A program made the translations under genes and the position numbers. Positions 24,415 through 32,984 of a DNA stretch of 64,000 nt are shown here, piece by piece; the first letter of the stretch is position 1; every line of letters begins with the position of its first letter. The stretch spans positions 1 to 64,000 of the forward strand of contig JANOQM010000064.1 in NCBI GenBank assembly GCA_031422295.1, read 5' to 3'. This stretch comes from JANOMH01 sp031422295 (lineage in GTDB: Bacteria > Pseudomonadota > Alphaproteobacteria > Rhodobacterales > Rhodobacteraceae). The notes below the pieces were generated by a model, which worked only from the letters and a program-made list of their open reading frames with translations, was not told the origin of the DNA and did not search any database.

Positions 24415-25436
24415 AACTGTCCGGGCGCGAGGCGGCAGCCGTGTTTCGCAAACCTGATCCGGCAGGCACGGGGCTGCTGATTTATGGCGAGGATGTCATG
24501 CGCGTGGCTTTGCGCCGCGCCGAAGTGATTTCAGCTTTGATCGGCCCGGATGGGGACAGCGAAATGCGCCTGACCCGGATTGCCGCCGCCGACCTGCGCA
24601 AGGATGGGGCGGGGCTGAATGACGCGATCAAGGCGCAGGGGTTTTTTCCCGGCCCGCGTGTGGTTCTGGTCGAAGATGCGACTGATGGTCTGGCCGAAAC
24701 GATTGGCTTTGCCCTAACCGACTGGCGTGCTGGGGATGCGCAGATCATCGTCACCGCCAGCGCGCTGACCGCCAAATCCGTCCTGCGCAAATTGTTCGAA
24801 AGCCACAGGACCGCTCATGCCATTGGCCTGTATGATGATCCGCCGTCAGATACTGAGATTGACGATCTGCTGGCCGCCGCTGGTTTGCGCCGGGTCGGCC
24901 GTGATGCGCGGGGGACCATTGGCGCATTGGCCCGCAGCCTTTCACCCGGCGATTTCCGGCAAACGGTTGAAAAACTGGGCCTGTATATGCATGGGCACAG
25001 CACCGAACTGACCCCGGATGACGTGGCCGCCTGCGCGCCGGGATCCAGCGAGGCCGATACCGATGATCTGGTCGGGATTGTCGCCGATGGGCGCACGGCC
25101 GACATTGCCCCAATCCTGCGCCGACTTTATGCCCAGGGGGTATCGCCGGTCAGCCTATCGATCATGGCGCTGCGGCATTTCCGGTCTTTGCATGCCTTGA
25201 CCAGCGATCCGGGTGGACCAGCTGCCGGAATAGGCCGCCTGCGTCCACCGGCGTTCGGCCCGCGCCGCGATGCTTTGGTCAGGCAAGCATCGGGATGGGG
25301 GCGGGACCGGGTTGAGAAAGCATTGGTTGTGCTGATCGACACCGATCTGCAGCTTCGGTCCAGCGGCAAGGCCCCACAGAACGCACTGGTAGAACGGGCG
25401 TTGATCCGGTTGGCGATGATGGCCCGCAGCAAATGA
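24411..25436 (+). CDS. holA: DNA polymerase III subunit delta
   Basis: The 341-residue protein opens with LSGREAAAVFRKP and LLIYGEDVMRVALRR, the usual delta N-terminal fold. It continues with LRKDGAGLNDAIKAQGFFPG, the AAA-like middle and a C-terminal clamp-loader collar (ALRHFRSLH ... ALVERALIRLAMM). It binds and opens the beta sliding clamp within the clamp loader. The ATG overlaps the lptE stop (ATGA). The order leuS-lptE-holA is standard for alphaproteobacteria. Confidence 0.93.
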   Translation: MKLSGREAAAVFRKPDPAGTGLLIYGEDVMRVALRRAEVISALIGPDGDSEMRLTRIAAADLRKDGAGLNDAIKAQGFFPGPRVVLVEDATDGLAETIGFALTDWRAGDAQIIVTASALTAKSVLRKLFESHRTAHAIGLYDDPPSDTEIDDLLAAAGLRRVGRDARGTIGALARSLSPGDFRQTVEKLGLYMHGHSTELTPDDVAACAPGSSEADTDDLVGIVADGRTADIAPILRRLYAQGVSPVSLSIMALRHFRSLHALTSDPGGPAAGIGRLRPPAFGPRRDALVRQASGWGRDRVEKALVVLIDTDLQLRSSGKAPQNALVERALIRLAMMARSK

Positions 25437-25458
25437 AGACCGGCCGCAAAACGCAAAA

Positions 25459-25481
25459 AGGCGAACCTGTAAGGTTCGCCT
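25459..25481. terminator. Bidirectional terminator between holA and the small membrane-protein gene
   Basis: AGGCGAACC and GGTTCGCCT pair perfectly around TGTAA. On the minus strand the stem is followed by five Ts, so it best ends leftward transcription from the yjb-like operon. It can also stop holA transcripts. Confidence 0.75.
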
Positions 25482-25514
25482 GTTCGCTTCATTCAATCCA
25501 AGGATTGAAAAGAA

Positions 25515-25721
25515 TTAGGTGTTATCGCCCGAAGCGAGTGCGATCAGCAGCACAACAGCGGCGATCGGCAGGATGATGCCCCAGCTGGAACGCGGAGCCG
25601 GCGGCTCAACAATCACAACGGGTGCTTCGATAACTTCAGCGGCGAAACCACCAGCGAAAGCGGCACCACCAACGGTGGATGCGATCAGGGCGGCGGCAAC
25701 GAGGGTTTTGGTAAGGCGCAT
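25515..25721 (-). CDS. Small secreted or membrane protein, possible YjbE-position protein
   Basis: The product has 68 residues from ATG 25721: a signal peptide (LTKTLVAAALIASTVGGAAF), a short Pro/Val-rich middle and a C-terminal hydrophobic segment (WGIILPIAAVVLLIALA) ending in GDNT. Similar tiny proteins are frequent in Rhodobacterales. It follows yjbH- and yjbF-like genes on the same strand, a place that recalls the small yjbE of the E. coli yjbEFGH operon. There is no sequence proof of homology. Confidence 0.65.
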   Translation of the reverse strand: MRLTKTLVAAALIASTVGGAAFAGGFAAEVIEAPVVIVEPPAPRSSWGIILPIAAVVLLIALASGDNT

Positions 25722-25822
25722 GTCATTACTCCAGTTGATAAACAAAACGTTAGGTTGGCTATAGCTTCTTTGATCCGGGAACTCAAGTCAGATATCCCTT
25801 TGATTGCGCTTATAACCTGCAA

Positions 25823-26497
25823 TCAAAGGCGATTGAAGCGCAAATATGCAACAGTCTGCGAAACGAACTGCCGGGATTGCAGTATCTCGCCTGTATCGTC
25901 CAGCCAGTATATATTGGCGAAAACCAGCTTTGGACTGGTGCAGGTTTCCTCGTACTTGGCAAGATTTGGCTGACGCAGCCCCAAATCAATGACTTCCCGG
26001 CCTTGCGCAACAATTTCGCAGTCGAATCGCACGGTTGTCATCTGATCAAAGTCATCGAGGAAATCATGACTGCGCTGTGCCGTTCCGCCACCTTGGACCA
26101 GTGCCAGTCTGGATTGGACTGTATCCGAGGCCATCAGATCATCGCCAAAACCGCGCGTGGCCACCAACATTCCGTCGCTATACGTCGCCGTAAAACCACT
26201 TTGGCTGGTCCAGGTCTGATCCGCGCCATTGTTCTGAATGATCCGACCGGGTGCCTGAACGGCCAGCGCATTAATGGTGAATATAGCAAATTGGCTGGTA
26301 TCGGCCGCTATCGCCTGCGCGCTGAAATCAAGGCCACCGCTGGCAGGGGGCGGAGTTCCAGCAAGCGCCGGAAACAGCGCGCCGGCCACCCGTGGCCCGA
26401 TGCCGGTTTTGGCCAGATCGCCACAACCGGGGATTAGCATTAGACCGACCATCGCTGCCATACCAGCGGTTCGTCTGGATATTGTCATGCCGGTCAT
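25823..26497 (-). CDS. YjbF-family lipoprotein
   Basis: The 224-residue protein has a lipoprotein signal (MVGLMLIPGCGDL). The region from SQFAIFTINALAV to SQTVAYLRF resembles YjbF/GfcB-type lipoproteins of exopolysaccharide operons, including the closing VSQTVAYLRFNRL. The ATG at 26497 overlaps the yjbH stop (ATGA). It probably sits in the outer membrane and works with YjbH in making or secreting an extracellular polysaccharide; the polymer is unknown. Confidence 0.75.
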   Translation of the reverse strand: MTGMTISRRTAGMAAMVGLMLIPGCGDLAKTGIGPRVAGALFPALAGTPPPASGGLDFSAQAIAADTSQFAIFTINALAVQAPGRIIQNNGADQTWTSQSGFTATYSDGMLVATRGFGDDLMASDTVQSRLALVQGGGTAQRSHDFLDDFDQMTTVRFDCEIVAQGREVIDLGLRQPNLAKYEETCTSPKLVFANIYWLDDTGEILQSRQFVSQTVAYLRFNRL

Positions 26498-28611
26498 CGC
26501 CAGAACCTGCCCCATGCGTCATCCAATTCGCCCGAATGCCCATCACGGACCAGATCGTACAGACGCCCATCCACACTCAGTTGCGATCCGCCATCGCGGG
26601 TCAGTGACCGCAGGACGGTGCTGGCCTCGGTCCGGGTCGGTTGCCCCAGAACAAAGTCGAGCGGCACGGTGATCCGGATGCCTTTGTCAAAGGACCCTTC
26701 ACCATAATCCTCGAACGGGATGTCAGTCAGGGTGAAATAGGCGCCCACTTTCCAGCCGTTGGTAAATTCGCGGTCAAGTGCAAAGGACGCCCCCCAATCA
26801 CCTGCCAGATAGCGGCCCACATCGACCTGAGCCTGAAACCCATTGTCAAAAGCATAATAAACGGACGCATGGCCCGTTGCGACCTGGTAATCCTGAAACC
26901 CGAGCAGCATGTCAAAATCACGCTGGACGACATAATTGGCCTCGACACCCAGCGCCAACCGGCTGTCGACCGGTTTCCACAAAAGCTCGGTCGAAATACC
27001 GCCGAACATCTGCTCGAGATAGCCTAAAGTCACCCGGCTATACAGGTCGGAACCCGGACGCCCATAATGCGACAAAGTCAGGTATTCGATCCCGGGATTG
27101 CCTTCCTGCGCATAGAGTGCCGCATTGCGCCGGACCACCGGGATTTCGGTATCAACGATCTCGGTCGCGTCCCCCCGGTTGGTGAACAGCCGCTGCCGGA
27201 TCGCCCCCGCAAGCACCAGAGTGGGCTGGATTTCATAGCGTGCCGACAATTCCGCCCCCAGATCAACCTGCAAGGGTTCATCGCCATTGAATACCGTCAG
27301 CCGAAAATACGGCGCAATGCCCCATGAAAACGGACTGGTGTCAGCCGGAATAATCGTCATTCCCGCCGCCGTGCCAGCATCAGTCAGCATTGCCCGATCT
27401 TGCAAGGCGTCACTGCCACCGGCCAGATTCTCCATCATTTCCAAATCACTACGTTGAAATGTGCTGGCTGATAACGGGATACCCGCCTGCATTGGTTCCA
27501 GGGTGATGGTTTCAATCGACGGCGGCAGTTCCCGCGTCAGGACACGGGCGACCCGGCCCATGCCCTGCGCCTCGGTCCGGAACCGGTCATTGGTATAGCG
27601 GATGCGGGCGGTCCGGTCGGTCAGCTCGATCGCATTCAGGGTCATCCCTTCGGCAGCAAGGGCCACCTGCAGCCGCGCCTGAACGTCAGCTTCGGGAAAT
27701 GCGCCCCGGTCCCAGCTAAGCGCAGCCCGTGCGTCCGCACCGCGCACCGCCACCGGTGTCGGGGCATCATCCAGCCCGGTGCCAAAGGCCCGGTCACCGG
27801 GGTTGATCAGCACCGTGCCGCTGAACGCAATCTGGCTGCCGCCGATATAGGCCAGTGCCAGCTGATAGCCCGGCTTGGGCCGATAGGTCAGCCCGAAGTT
27901 GAAGGGTGAGTTATGTTCAAACAGGCCAAGGCTCGCCTCGCGCGCGTAGGCGTCTGACGAATATTCGGCCTTGAATGTCATCCGGTCGTTGAATGCCCAT
28001 TCGACCCCACCGAAAAACGCCGCGTCGCCGCGGAAAAACTGACCAAACTCGACCTCTCCGCCAACGCCAAAGTCCAGTTCTGGCCGGTCCTCAAAACTGG
28101 CATCAATCAGGCCAAGCGGGTTGGTAAAGCCGTTAAAACTGCCTAACCGCCCCCAGCCAAGTCCACCCGTCACCCGCACGGAATCGTTCAGGGTTTTGGA
28201 GGCCACGATGTATTCGCTGGAATACAGTCCGGTTCCCAAAAAGTCTTGTAATCCCACAGCAATTGCCGGGGCCCAGTCGGCTTCGTCACGGATCTGATAG
28301 CGCAGATCAAAGCTGCGGTCGAAATAAGCTCCGGTCCCGACGCCCGAGAAATCATCGACCGATGAATACCGGAATGTCCCTGACAGGCGCGGGGTGATCT
28401 GAAAGGTAAAGCTGTTGCGCTGCTGGCCGTCGAAATAGCCCAAAGTGGCGGAAATTTGTCCGTCATTGGCTGCCAAAGCCGAGGGCATGTCAATCAGGCC
28501 GGGCGTGCCGTATAATGTGTAGGTCACACCCCGGTCCTGGCCCATGGCGGGCGCTGCAGCGATCAGGGCGCAGGTGGCCGAGGCGAGGAACAGGTCTGCT
28601 TTGCTGGCCAT
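26494..28611 (-). CDS. YjbH-family outer-membrane beta-barrel protein
   Basis: The 705-residue precursor has a signal peptide (ADLFLASATCALIAAAPAMG). The mature part starts with TYTLYGTPGLIDMPSA, the YjbH hallmark, followed by about 270 residues of barrel strands. A periplasmic-like middle follows (about 300-400, with DVQARLQVALAAEGMTLNAI), then a second barrel half. ATG 28611 is chosen because the signal peptide begins there; the frame stays open upstream. YjbH and GfcD proteins are thought to help export capsule-like polysaccharide. It forms an operon with the yjbF-like gene. Confidence 0.85.
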   Translation of the reverse strand: MASKADLFLASATCALIAAAPAMGQDRGVTYTLYGTPGLIDMPSALAANDGQISATLGYFDGQQRNSFTFQITPRLSGTFRYSSVDDFSGVGTGAYFDRSFDLRYQIRDEADWAPAIAVGLQDFLGTGLYSSEYIVASKTLNDSVRVTGGLGWGRLGSFNGFTNPLGLIDASFEDRPELDFGVGGEVEFGQFFRGDAAFFGGVEWAFNDRMTFKAEYSSDAYAREASLGLFEHNSPFNFGLTYRPKPGYQLALAYIGGSQIAFSGTVLINPGDRAFGTGLDDAPTPVAVRGADARAALSWDRGAFPEADVQARLQVALAAEGMTLNAIELTDRTARIRYTNDRFRTEAQGMGRVARVLTRELPPSIETITLEPMQAGIPLSASTFQRSDLEMMENLAGGSDALQDRAMLTDAGTAAGMTIIPADTSPFSWGIAPYFRLTVFNGDEPLQVDLGAELSARYEIQPTLVLAGAIRQRLFTNRGDATEIVDTEIPVVRRNAALYAQEGNPGIEYLTLSHYGRPGSDLYSRVTLGYLEQMFGGISTELLWKPVDSRLALGVEANYVVQRDFDMLLGFQDYQVATGHASVYYAFDNGFQAQVDVGRYLAGDWGASFALDREFTNGWKVGAYFTLTDIPFEDYGEGSFDKGIRITVPLDFVLGQPTRTEASTVLRSLTRDGGSQLSVDGRLYDLVRDGHSGELDDAWGRFWR

Positions 28612-28998
28612 CGGCGCGACACTCCTTGGTCTGTTGAACAGTCCTACAATTAACTGGGTTGGATTGGAAAGGGTTGCGCGACCAAACCTGTCCGATTGGG
28701 CAGATTGTGGCGAAGTCGGCACTTGTGTTTGGCATCTGCGCCGCATCAACCGCCACATCAACCAATGCCGGACGACCCGGCGCCATGGCCATCTCGCATG
28801 GCCGTAAGGTCGCCCTGTTTTGCCATCCCGCCACCGGGCCGGCCCCGCCGCTGCGCTTTCATCGTCGCGACAAGGTATCGCCACGTTATTGAAAAATATG
28901 GTTATAATCCGCCGCGCCACATCGCTGTTGCCTGAACGCTTGCATATTTTGCCGACCCGGTGAACATGGGGGCTGACAAAAAATCAGGGGCCCAGTGC
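28612..28998. other. 387-base divergent intergenic region (yjbH / GST)
   Basis: No convincing gene was found. Short frames here use atypical codons and have no ribosome-binding sites. A TATAAT box lies at 28903-28908 in an AT-rich patch, pointing toward the GST gene, but no good -35 is spaced correctly. Confidence 0.5.
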
Positions 28999-29583
28999 AT
29001 GTATCAACTTTACGGATCGTCCAAAACCCGGGCCATGCGGGTCATCTGGATGTTGCATGAATTGGGCCAGCCGTTTGAACATTACCCTGAGGCGCCAAGG
29101 TCAGATGCGGTGCGGGCGTTGAATGTGTCGGGCAAGGTGCCAGTTTTGGTTTCAGATGGCGTGCCGCTGACAGATTCGACTGCGATTATAACTTATCTAG
29201 CTGATAAACATGGTCTTTTTACCCATCCGGCGGGATCAATCTTGCGCGCCAGACAGGATGGCATGACCCAGATGTTGTTGGATGAATTCGATGCGGTCCT
29301 GTGGACCGCGTCCCGCCACAGCTTTATTCTGCCGCCAGAGCAGCGCTTACCCGCAATAAAGGTCAGTTTGCGATGGGAATTTTCCATGCATGCCAAGCGG
29401 TTAGCGGATCGGTTTGCCGGGCCGTATGTTATGGGCGATGTGATGACGGTGCCCGATATCATTTTGACCCATTGCCTGACATGGGCGCGTGCTGCCAAGT
29501 TTGAAATGACCGAGACGGTCTTGTTAGATTACTATGACAGGATGCAGGTGCGGCCTGCCTATACCGTTGCTTTAGCTACATAA
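28999..29583 (+). CDS. Glutathione S-transferase family protein
   Basis: The 194-residue protein has an N-terminal thioredoxin-like domain (YQLYGSSKTRAMRVIWMLHE, Ser region for glutathione activation, cis-Pro in KVPVLV, DSTAIITYL) and an all-helical C-terminal domain with the N-capping MTVPDIILTH. ATG 28999 matches the family start; an in-frame ATG at 28960 would add 13 odd residues. The substrate is unknown. The 3' end overlaps that of the convergent flavoprotein gene. Confidence 0.85.
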   Translation: MYQLYGSSKTRAMRVIWMLHELGQPFEHYPEAPRSDAVRALNVSGKVPVLVSDGVPLTDSTAIITYLADKHGLFTHPAGSILRARQDGMTQMLLDEFDAVLWTASRHSFILPPEQRLPAIKVSLRWEFSMHAKRLADRFAGPYVMGDVMTVPDIILTHCLTWARAAKFEMTETVLLDYYDRMQVRPAYTVALAT

Positions 29584-30785
29584 TCCAGCGCTGCCAGACC
29601 TGCCTTGCGCCCCGTGGCAAGGCATCCGGTGATCAGATAACCGCCTGTCGTCGCCTCCCAATCCAGCATTTCGCCTGCGGCAAAGGTCCCGGGGCGGGAC
29701 CGCAACATCAGGTCGTTGTCCACTGCGTCAAACCGCAGGCCGCCAGCGGTAGAAATCGCCTCGTCAATCGGACGCGGGCCCTGTACCGAAACGGGTAAGT
29801 ATTTGATCTTGCTTGCAAGATTTTCCAAGGGGCCACCAAATTCCTGCAACAAAGCCAGCTTTGCGCCGTCGAGTTTCAGGGTCTTGCGCAGGTGGGTTGA
29901 CAGGGTAGCTTTGCCTTTGGGGCGGGCCAGGCGGGTGGTGATTTCGGCTTGGGTCAGGTCGGGCAACAAATCAAGGTGCAGGGGCGTGCCTTGGCGCAGA
30001 TCGCGCGCGATGGCGTAGATGCCTCCACCCTCTAACCCTTTGGCAGATATGATGAATTCGCCGCGTTCGCGGTGTTTGCCGGCGATCAGCGCCACGCCTT
30101 TGACCGGTTGGCCGAAATGAGCGGTCATATGGGCCGACCAGTTGACCACAAAGCCCATATTGGCGGGCTGAAACGGCGCGGTTTGGCCCGGCAAAAGCCC
30201 GGCCCAACGCCCGTCTGACCCCAGCCGCGCCCAGCTGGCACCGCCCAACGCAAGCACGGTGACATCAGGGGTAAGAATTTGATTTCCTTGGGGAGTTTCA
30301 AAGACTACTGCCGCACCATCCCACCCGATCCAGCGCCAGCGGGTGCGCGTTTCGACCCCTGCCGCACCCAGACGGTGCAGCCACGCCCGCAGCAAAGGCG
30401 AGGCTTTCATGGCGACCGGAAACACCCGCCCGGTGGAGCCTATGAACACCTCTTGCCCCAGCCCGCGTGCCCAATCCATCACCTGCACCGGACCGAAATC
30501 TGACAGGGCGGCGGTCATGGGCGCGGGGAGTGGGCCATATGCATCTGTCAGGTTTTCGGGTAAAACCTTAAGCTGCCGCGACGGCTGTTCCGGGGGTTGA
30601 TTTTGGGCATCTGTCAGGTTTTCGGTGACTTTGGTAAGGTTTAATCCGGACTTTCCAGCCATCAAGAATTTGCGTCCGACTGTTGGCATGGCGTCGGCCA
30701 CAATCACCCGCAGCCCGGCCTGCGACAGCACATCAGCCGCCATTAATCCGGCGGGTCCAGCGCCAATGACAAGTGCGGTTTTCAC
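29559..30785 (-). CDS. HI0933/BaiN-like flavoprotein (TIGR03862 type)
   Basis: The 408-residue FAD protein opens with the dinucleotide motif VIGAGPAGLMAA. It then has GRKFLMAGKSGLN, VTVLALGGASWARLGSDG, a C-terminal GLRFDAVDNDLMLR and FAAGEMLDWEATTGGY. These match the uncharacterised flavoprotein family typified by P. putida PP_4765. It starts at GTG 30785, overlapping the MscS stop. A 19-base direct repeat (30541-30559 and 30607-30625) duplicates ENLTDA within a loop after GLNLT, lengthening that loop by about 22 residues. The physiological reaction is unknown. Confidence 0.85.
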   Translation of the reverse strand: MKTALVIGAGPAGLMAADVLSQAGLRVIVADAMPTVGRKFLMAGKSGLNLTKVTENLTDAQNQPPEQPSRQLKVLPENLTDAYGPLPAPMTAALSDFGPVQVMDWARGLGQEVFIGSTGRVFPVAMKASPLLRAWLHRLGAAGVETRTRWRWIGWDGAAVVFETPQGNQILTPDVTVLALGGASWARLGSDGRWAGLLPGQTAPFQPANMGFVVNWSAHMTAHFGQPVKGVALIAGKHRERGEFIISAKGLEGGGIYAIARDLRQGTPLHLDLLPDLTQAEITTRLARPKGKATLSTHLRKTLKLDGAKLALLQEFGGPLENLASKIKYLPVSVQGPRPIDEAISTAGGLRFDAVDNDLMLRSRPGTFAAGEMLDWEATTGGYLITGCLATGRKAGLAALDYVAKATV

Positions 30786-32074
30786 ACCGGACCCTGGCCC
30801 TTGATCTCGATCACCCGGTGCGGGAAGGGGATGTCGATGTTGTGCGCCTTGAGCGCGTTCCAGATCAGGAACAGCACGTCCGAGGTATAACTGTTCGCGC
30901 CGTCGTCGATGCCCGCCACCCAGAACTCGCAGGCAAAGTCGATCCCGCTTTCGCCAAAGCCGCGCAGTTCTACGTCAGGTCCGTCAGGGATTTGCAGAAT
31001 GTCGGGGTGTTTGGACACTGCGTCGATGATGATGGCGGGAACAAGGTTAATATCCGTGTCATAGCTGACCGAAAACAACGCTTCGTAGCGGTTGGGCGAG
31101 CCGCTGTCAGAATAGTTCGTCACCCGCGTCGTAATGAAATGTTCGTTCGGCACCATGATCTGCCGCCCGTCAAAGGTTTTCAGGACCGTGGCCCGCGCGG
31201 TCATTTTGACGATCTGCCCGGATTCGCCGCCATCCAGTTCGACAAAATCACCGACTGTTGCCTGCCCTTCCAGCAGCAAGATCACGCCCGAGATAAAGTT
31301 GGACGCAATCTGTTGCAGCCCAAAGCCGATCCCCACGCCAATCGCCCCGCCGATCACCGCAAGCGAGGTCAGGCTGATCCCCATGATGTTCATCAGCAGC
31401 AGAAAGGCGATGCCAAAGATCGCAAATTCCGCAGCCTTGATCGACAGCTGCCGGATCGCGGGCCGCATCGGTTGTTTTTCGATATAGGTCGAGGATTGGC
31501 TGTTGGACCATGACCCGAACCAGAACAGCAGGCTGCCCGCGATGACCCCGCGCAGCAGCGACATGGCCGAAAAGCTGATATTGCCAAGGCTGATCACAGA
31601 TTCGGTCAGCCGCAGGCTGACGTCATCCAGCAACCCTATGGCATAAAGCGCTGCAATCGGGATCAGCACAAACCGCCCGAGCAGGTTCAGGAACGGGTCG
31701 GTGACGATGTGTTTGACGAGGATTCGGGCCGCGAGGAACAGGAATACCCTTTTGCCAAAGGCGATCACCTCGCCCGAGCCGAACAATTGCCGCGTCACCT
31801 GTTCACCCGCCGCCGTCAGCGCATAGGCGATTAATGGCAGCAGGAGCGGGCTGAACAGCAGTAAAAACCGGCGGGATTTGGACAGGAGGGACTGGCTGGC
31901 CGCATCGGGGGTCAGGAATTGCCGCAGGCGCGGCATGATGATCCGGTTGGCCAAGACCGACAGCCCATAGGCTGCGATCAGCAATCCGAATTGCGACCAG
32001 GCGGCGGGGCTGAGAAGCCAACTTTGGGCCAGCGTCAGGGCACTGGCAAAGGCAGCGCGGGCTTGCTCTAGCAT
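30782..32074 (-). CDS. MscS-family mechanosensitive ion channel
   Basis: The 430-residue protein has about six membrane helices. The pore-lining helix is GGAIGVGIGFGLQQIASNFISG, after which the MscS beta domain begins (VGDFVELDGGESGQIVKMTARATVLKTFDGRQI, shown here only as its positions near residues 275-310). A C-terminal alpha/beta vestibule ends the chain. Such channels release solutes after hypo-osmotic shock. The stop overlaps the flavoprotein start, so both are co-transcribed. Confidence 0.9.
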   Translation of the reverse strand: MLEQARAAFASALTLAQSWLLSPAAWSQFGLLIAAYGLSVLANRIIMPRLRQFLTPDAASQSLLSKSRRFLLLFSPLLLPLIAYALTAAGEQVTRQLFGSGEVIAFGKRVFLFLAARILVKHIVTDPFLNLLGRFVLIPIAALYAIGLLDDVSLRLTESVISLGNISFSAMSLLRGVIAGSLLFWFGSWSNSQSSTYIEKQPMRPAIRQLSIKAAEFAIFGIAFLLLMNIMGISLTSLAVIGGAIGVGIGFGLQQIASNFISGVILLLEGQATVGDFVELDGGESGQIVKMTARATVLKTFDGRQIMVPNEHFITTRVTNYSDSGSPNRYEALFSVSYDTDINLVPAIIIDAVSKHPDILQIPDGPDVELRGFGESGIDFACEFWVAGIDDGANSYTSDVLFLIWNALKAHNIDIPFPHRVIEIKGQGPV

Positions 32075-32105
32075 GGTGTCATCGGCCTGTCCCTGTTTTG
32101 CGTCG

Positions 32106-32855
32106 TCATATCAGGCCGACCTGCCGCAGGATACTGTCGTCGCGCAATGATATTTCTTGGCCGATGTAAGCATCCGCCCCGGCCCCGCACATCCAGACCA
32201 GTGCCCGGGCGGGCCAGTCGGCGGGGATATGCGCGGACCAGTCCAACTGGCTGACCGGGTTGACGCCTGATGCCTTGATCGCGGATTGCATATCGGTGGC
32301 CACAGTGCCCGGTGACAGCCCCATTGCGCGGATCCCGTGGCTGCGATTTTCGTGGTCGGCCATCCGGGTCAGCATCGCCGCCCCGGCCTTGGACGCGCAA
32401 TAGGCTGACCAGCCTTCGACTGCGTGATGCGCCGCACCGGAGGAGATGGTCAGGATTGTGCCGCCGCCCTGCGCCAGCATGACCGGCAGGGCGGCCCGCA
32501 TTCCATGGAATATGCCCTTGAGGTTGATGTCGATGGCCTTGCCCCAGTCGCTCGGGTCGGCGTCGGCCAGTTGTGCTATGGGGTCGATCACGCCTGCATT
32601 GCCGATCAGCACATCGAGCCGCCCGAAGGTGGCCACGGTCGCATCCACTGCTGCCTGGATTTCCCAAAACCGGCTGACATCGCAGGGAATGGCCAATGCG
32701 GCGGGGCCGATCTGGCCTGCAAGGGCGGCAATCCGGTCTGCATCGCGGGACAACAGGGCCAGTTTCGCCCCGGCTTTGGCGAACTCCAGCGCGGCTGCCG
32801 CCCCGATTCCACGGCTGGCCCCGGTAATCAGCACAACTTTTCCGGACATCTGCAT
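32106..32855 (-). CDS. SDR-family oxidoreductase
   Basis: The classical short-chain dehydrogenase has about 249 residues from ATG 32855, which follows AGGTGG. Motifs are TGASRGIG, the unusual GNAG for NAG, Ser in ISSGAA and YCASK. The closing part (YIGQEISLRDDSILRQVGLI) is not diagnostic. The substrate is unknown. It lies just upstream of the MscS gene (31-base gap) and is divergent from the DUF2125 genes. Confidence 0.85.
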   Translation of the reverse strand: MQMSGKVVLITGASRGIGAAAALEFAKAGAKLALLSRDADRIAALAGQIGPAALAIPCDVSRFWEIQAAVDATVATFGRLDVLIGNAGVIDPIAQLADADPSDWGKAIDINLKGIFHGMRAALPVMLAQGGGTILTISSGAAHHAVEGWSAYCASKAGAAMLTRMADHENRSHGIRAMGLSPGTVATDMQSAIKASGVNPVSQLDWSAHIPADWPARALVWMCGAGADAYIGQEISLRDDSILRQVGLI

Positions 32856-32984
32856 GTTTTCCACCTGTGCCATCTTTTGTTTGACCCAATCCGTCATTAG
32901 GTTCGGGTCCAGATTTCCTGACTTTGACCCAAAGGGCAAGGCAGGGTAGTGATTGACCGTGAATTCAACAGGGAAGGTTCTGAT

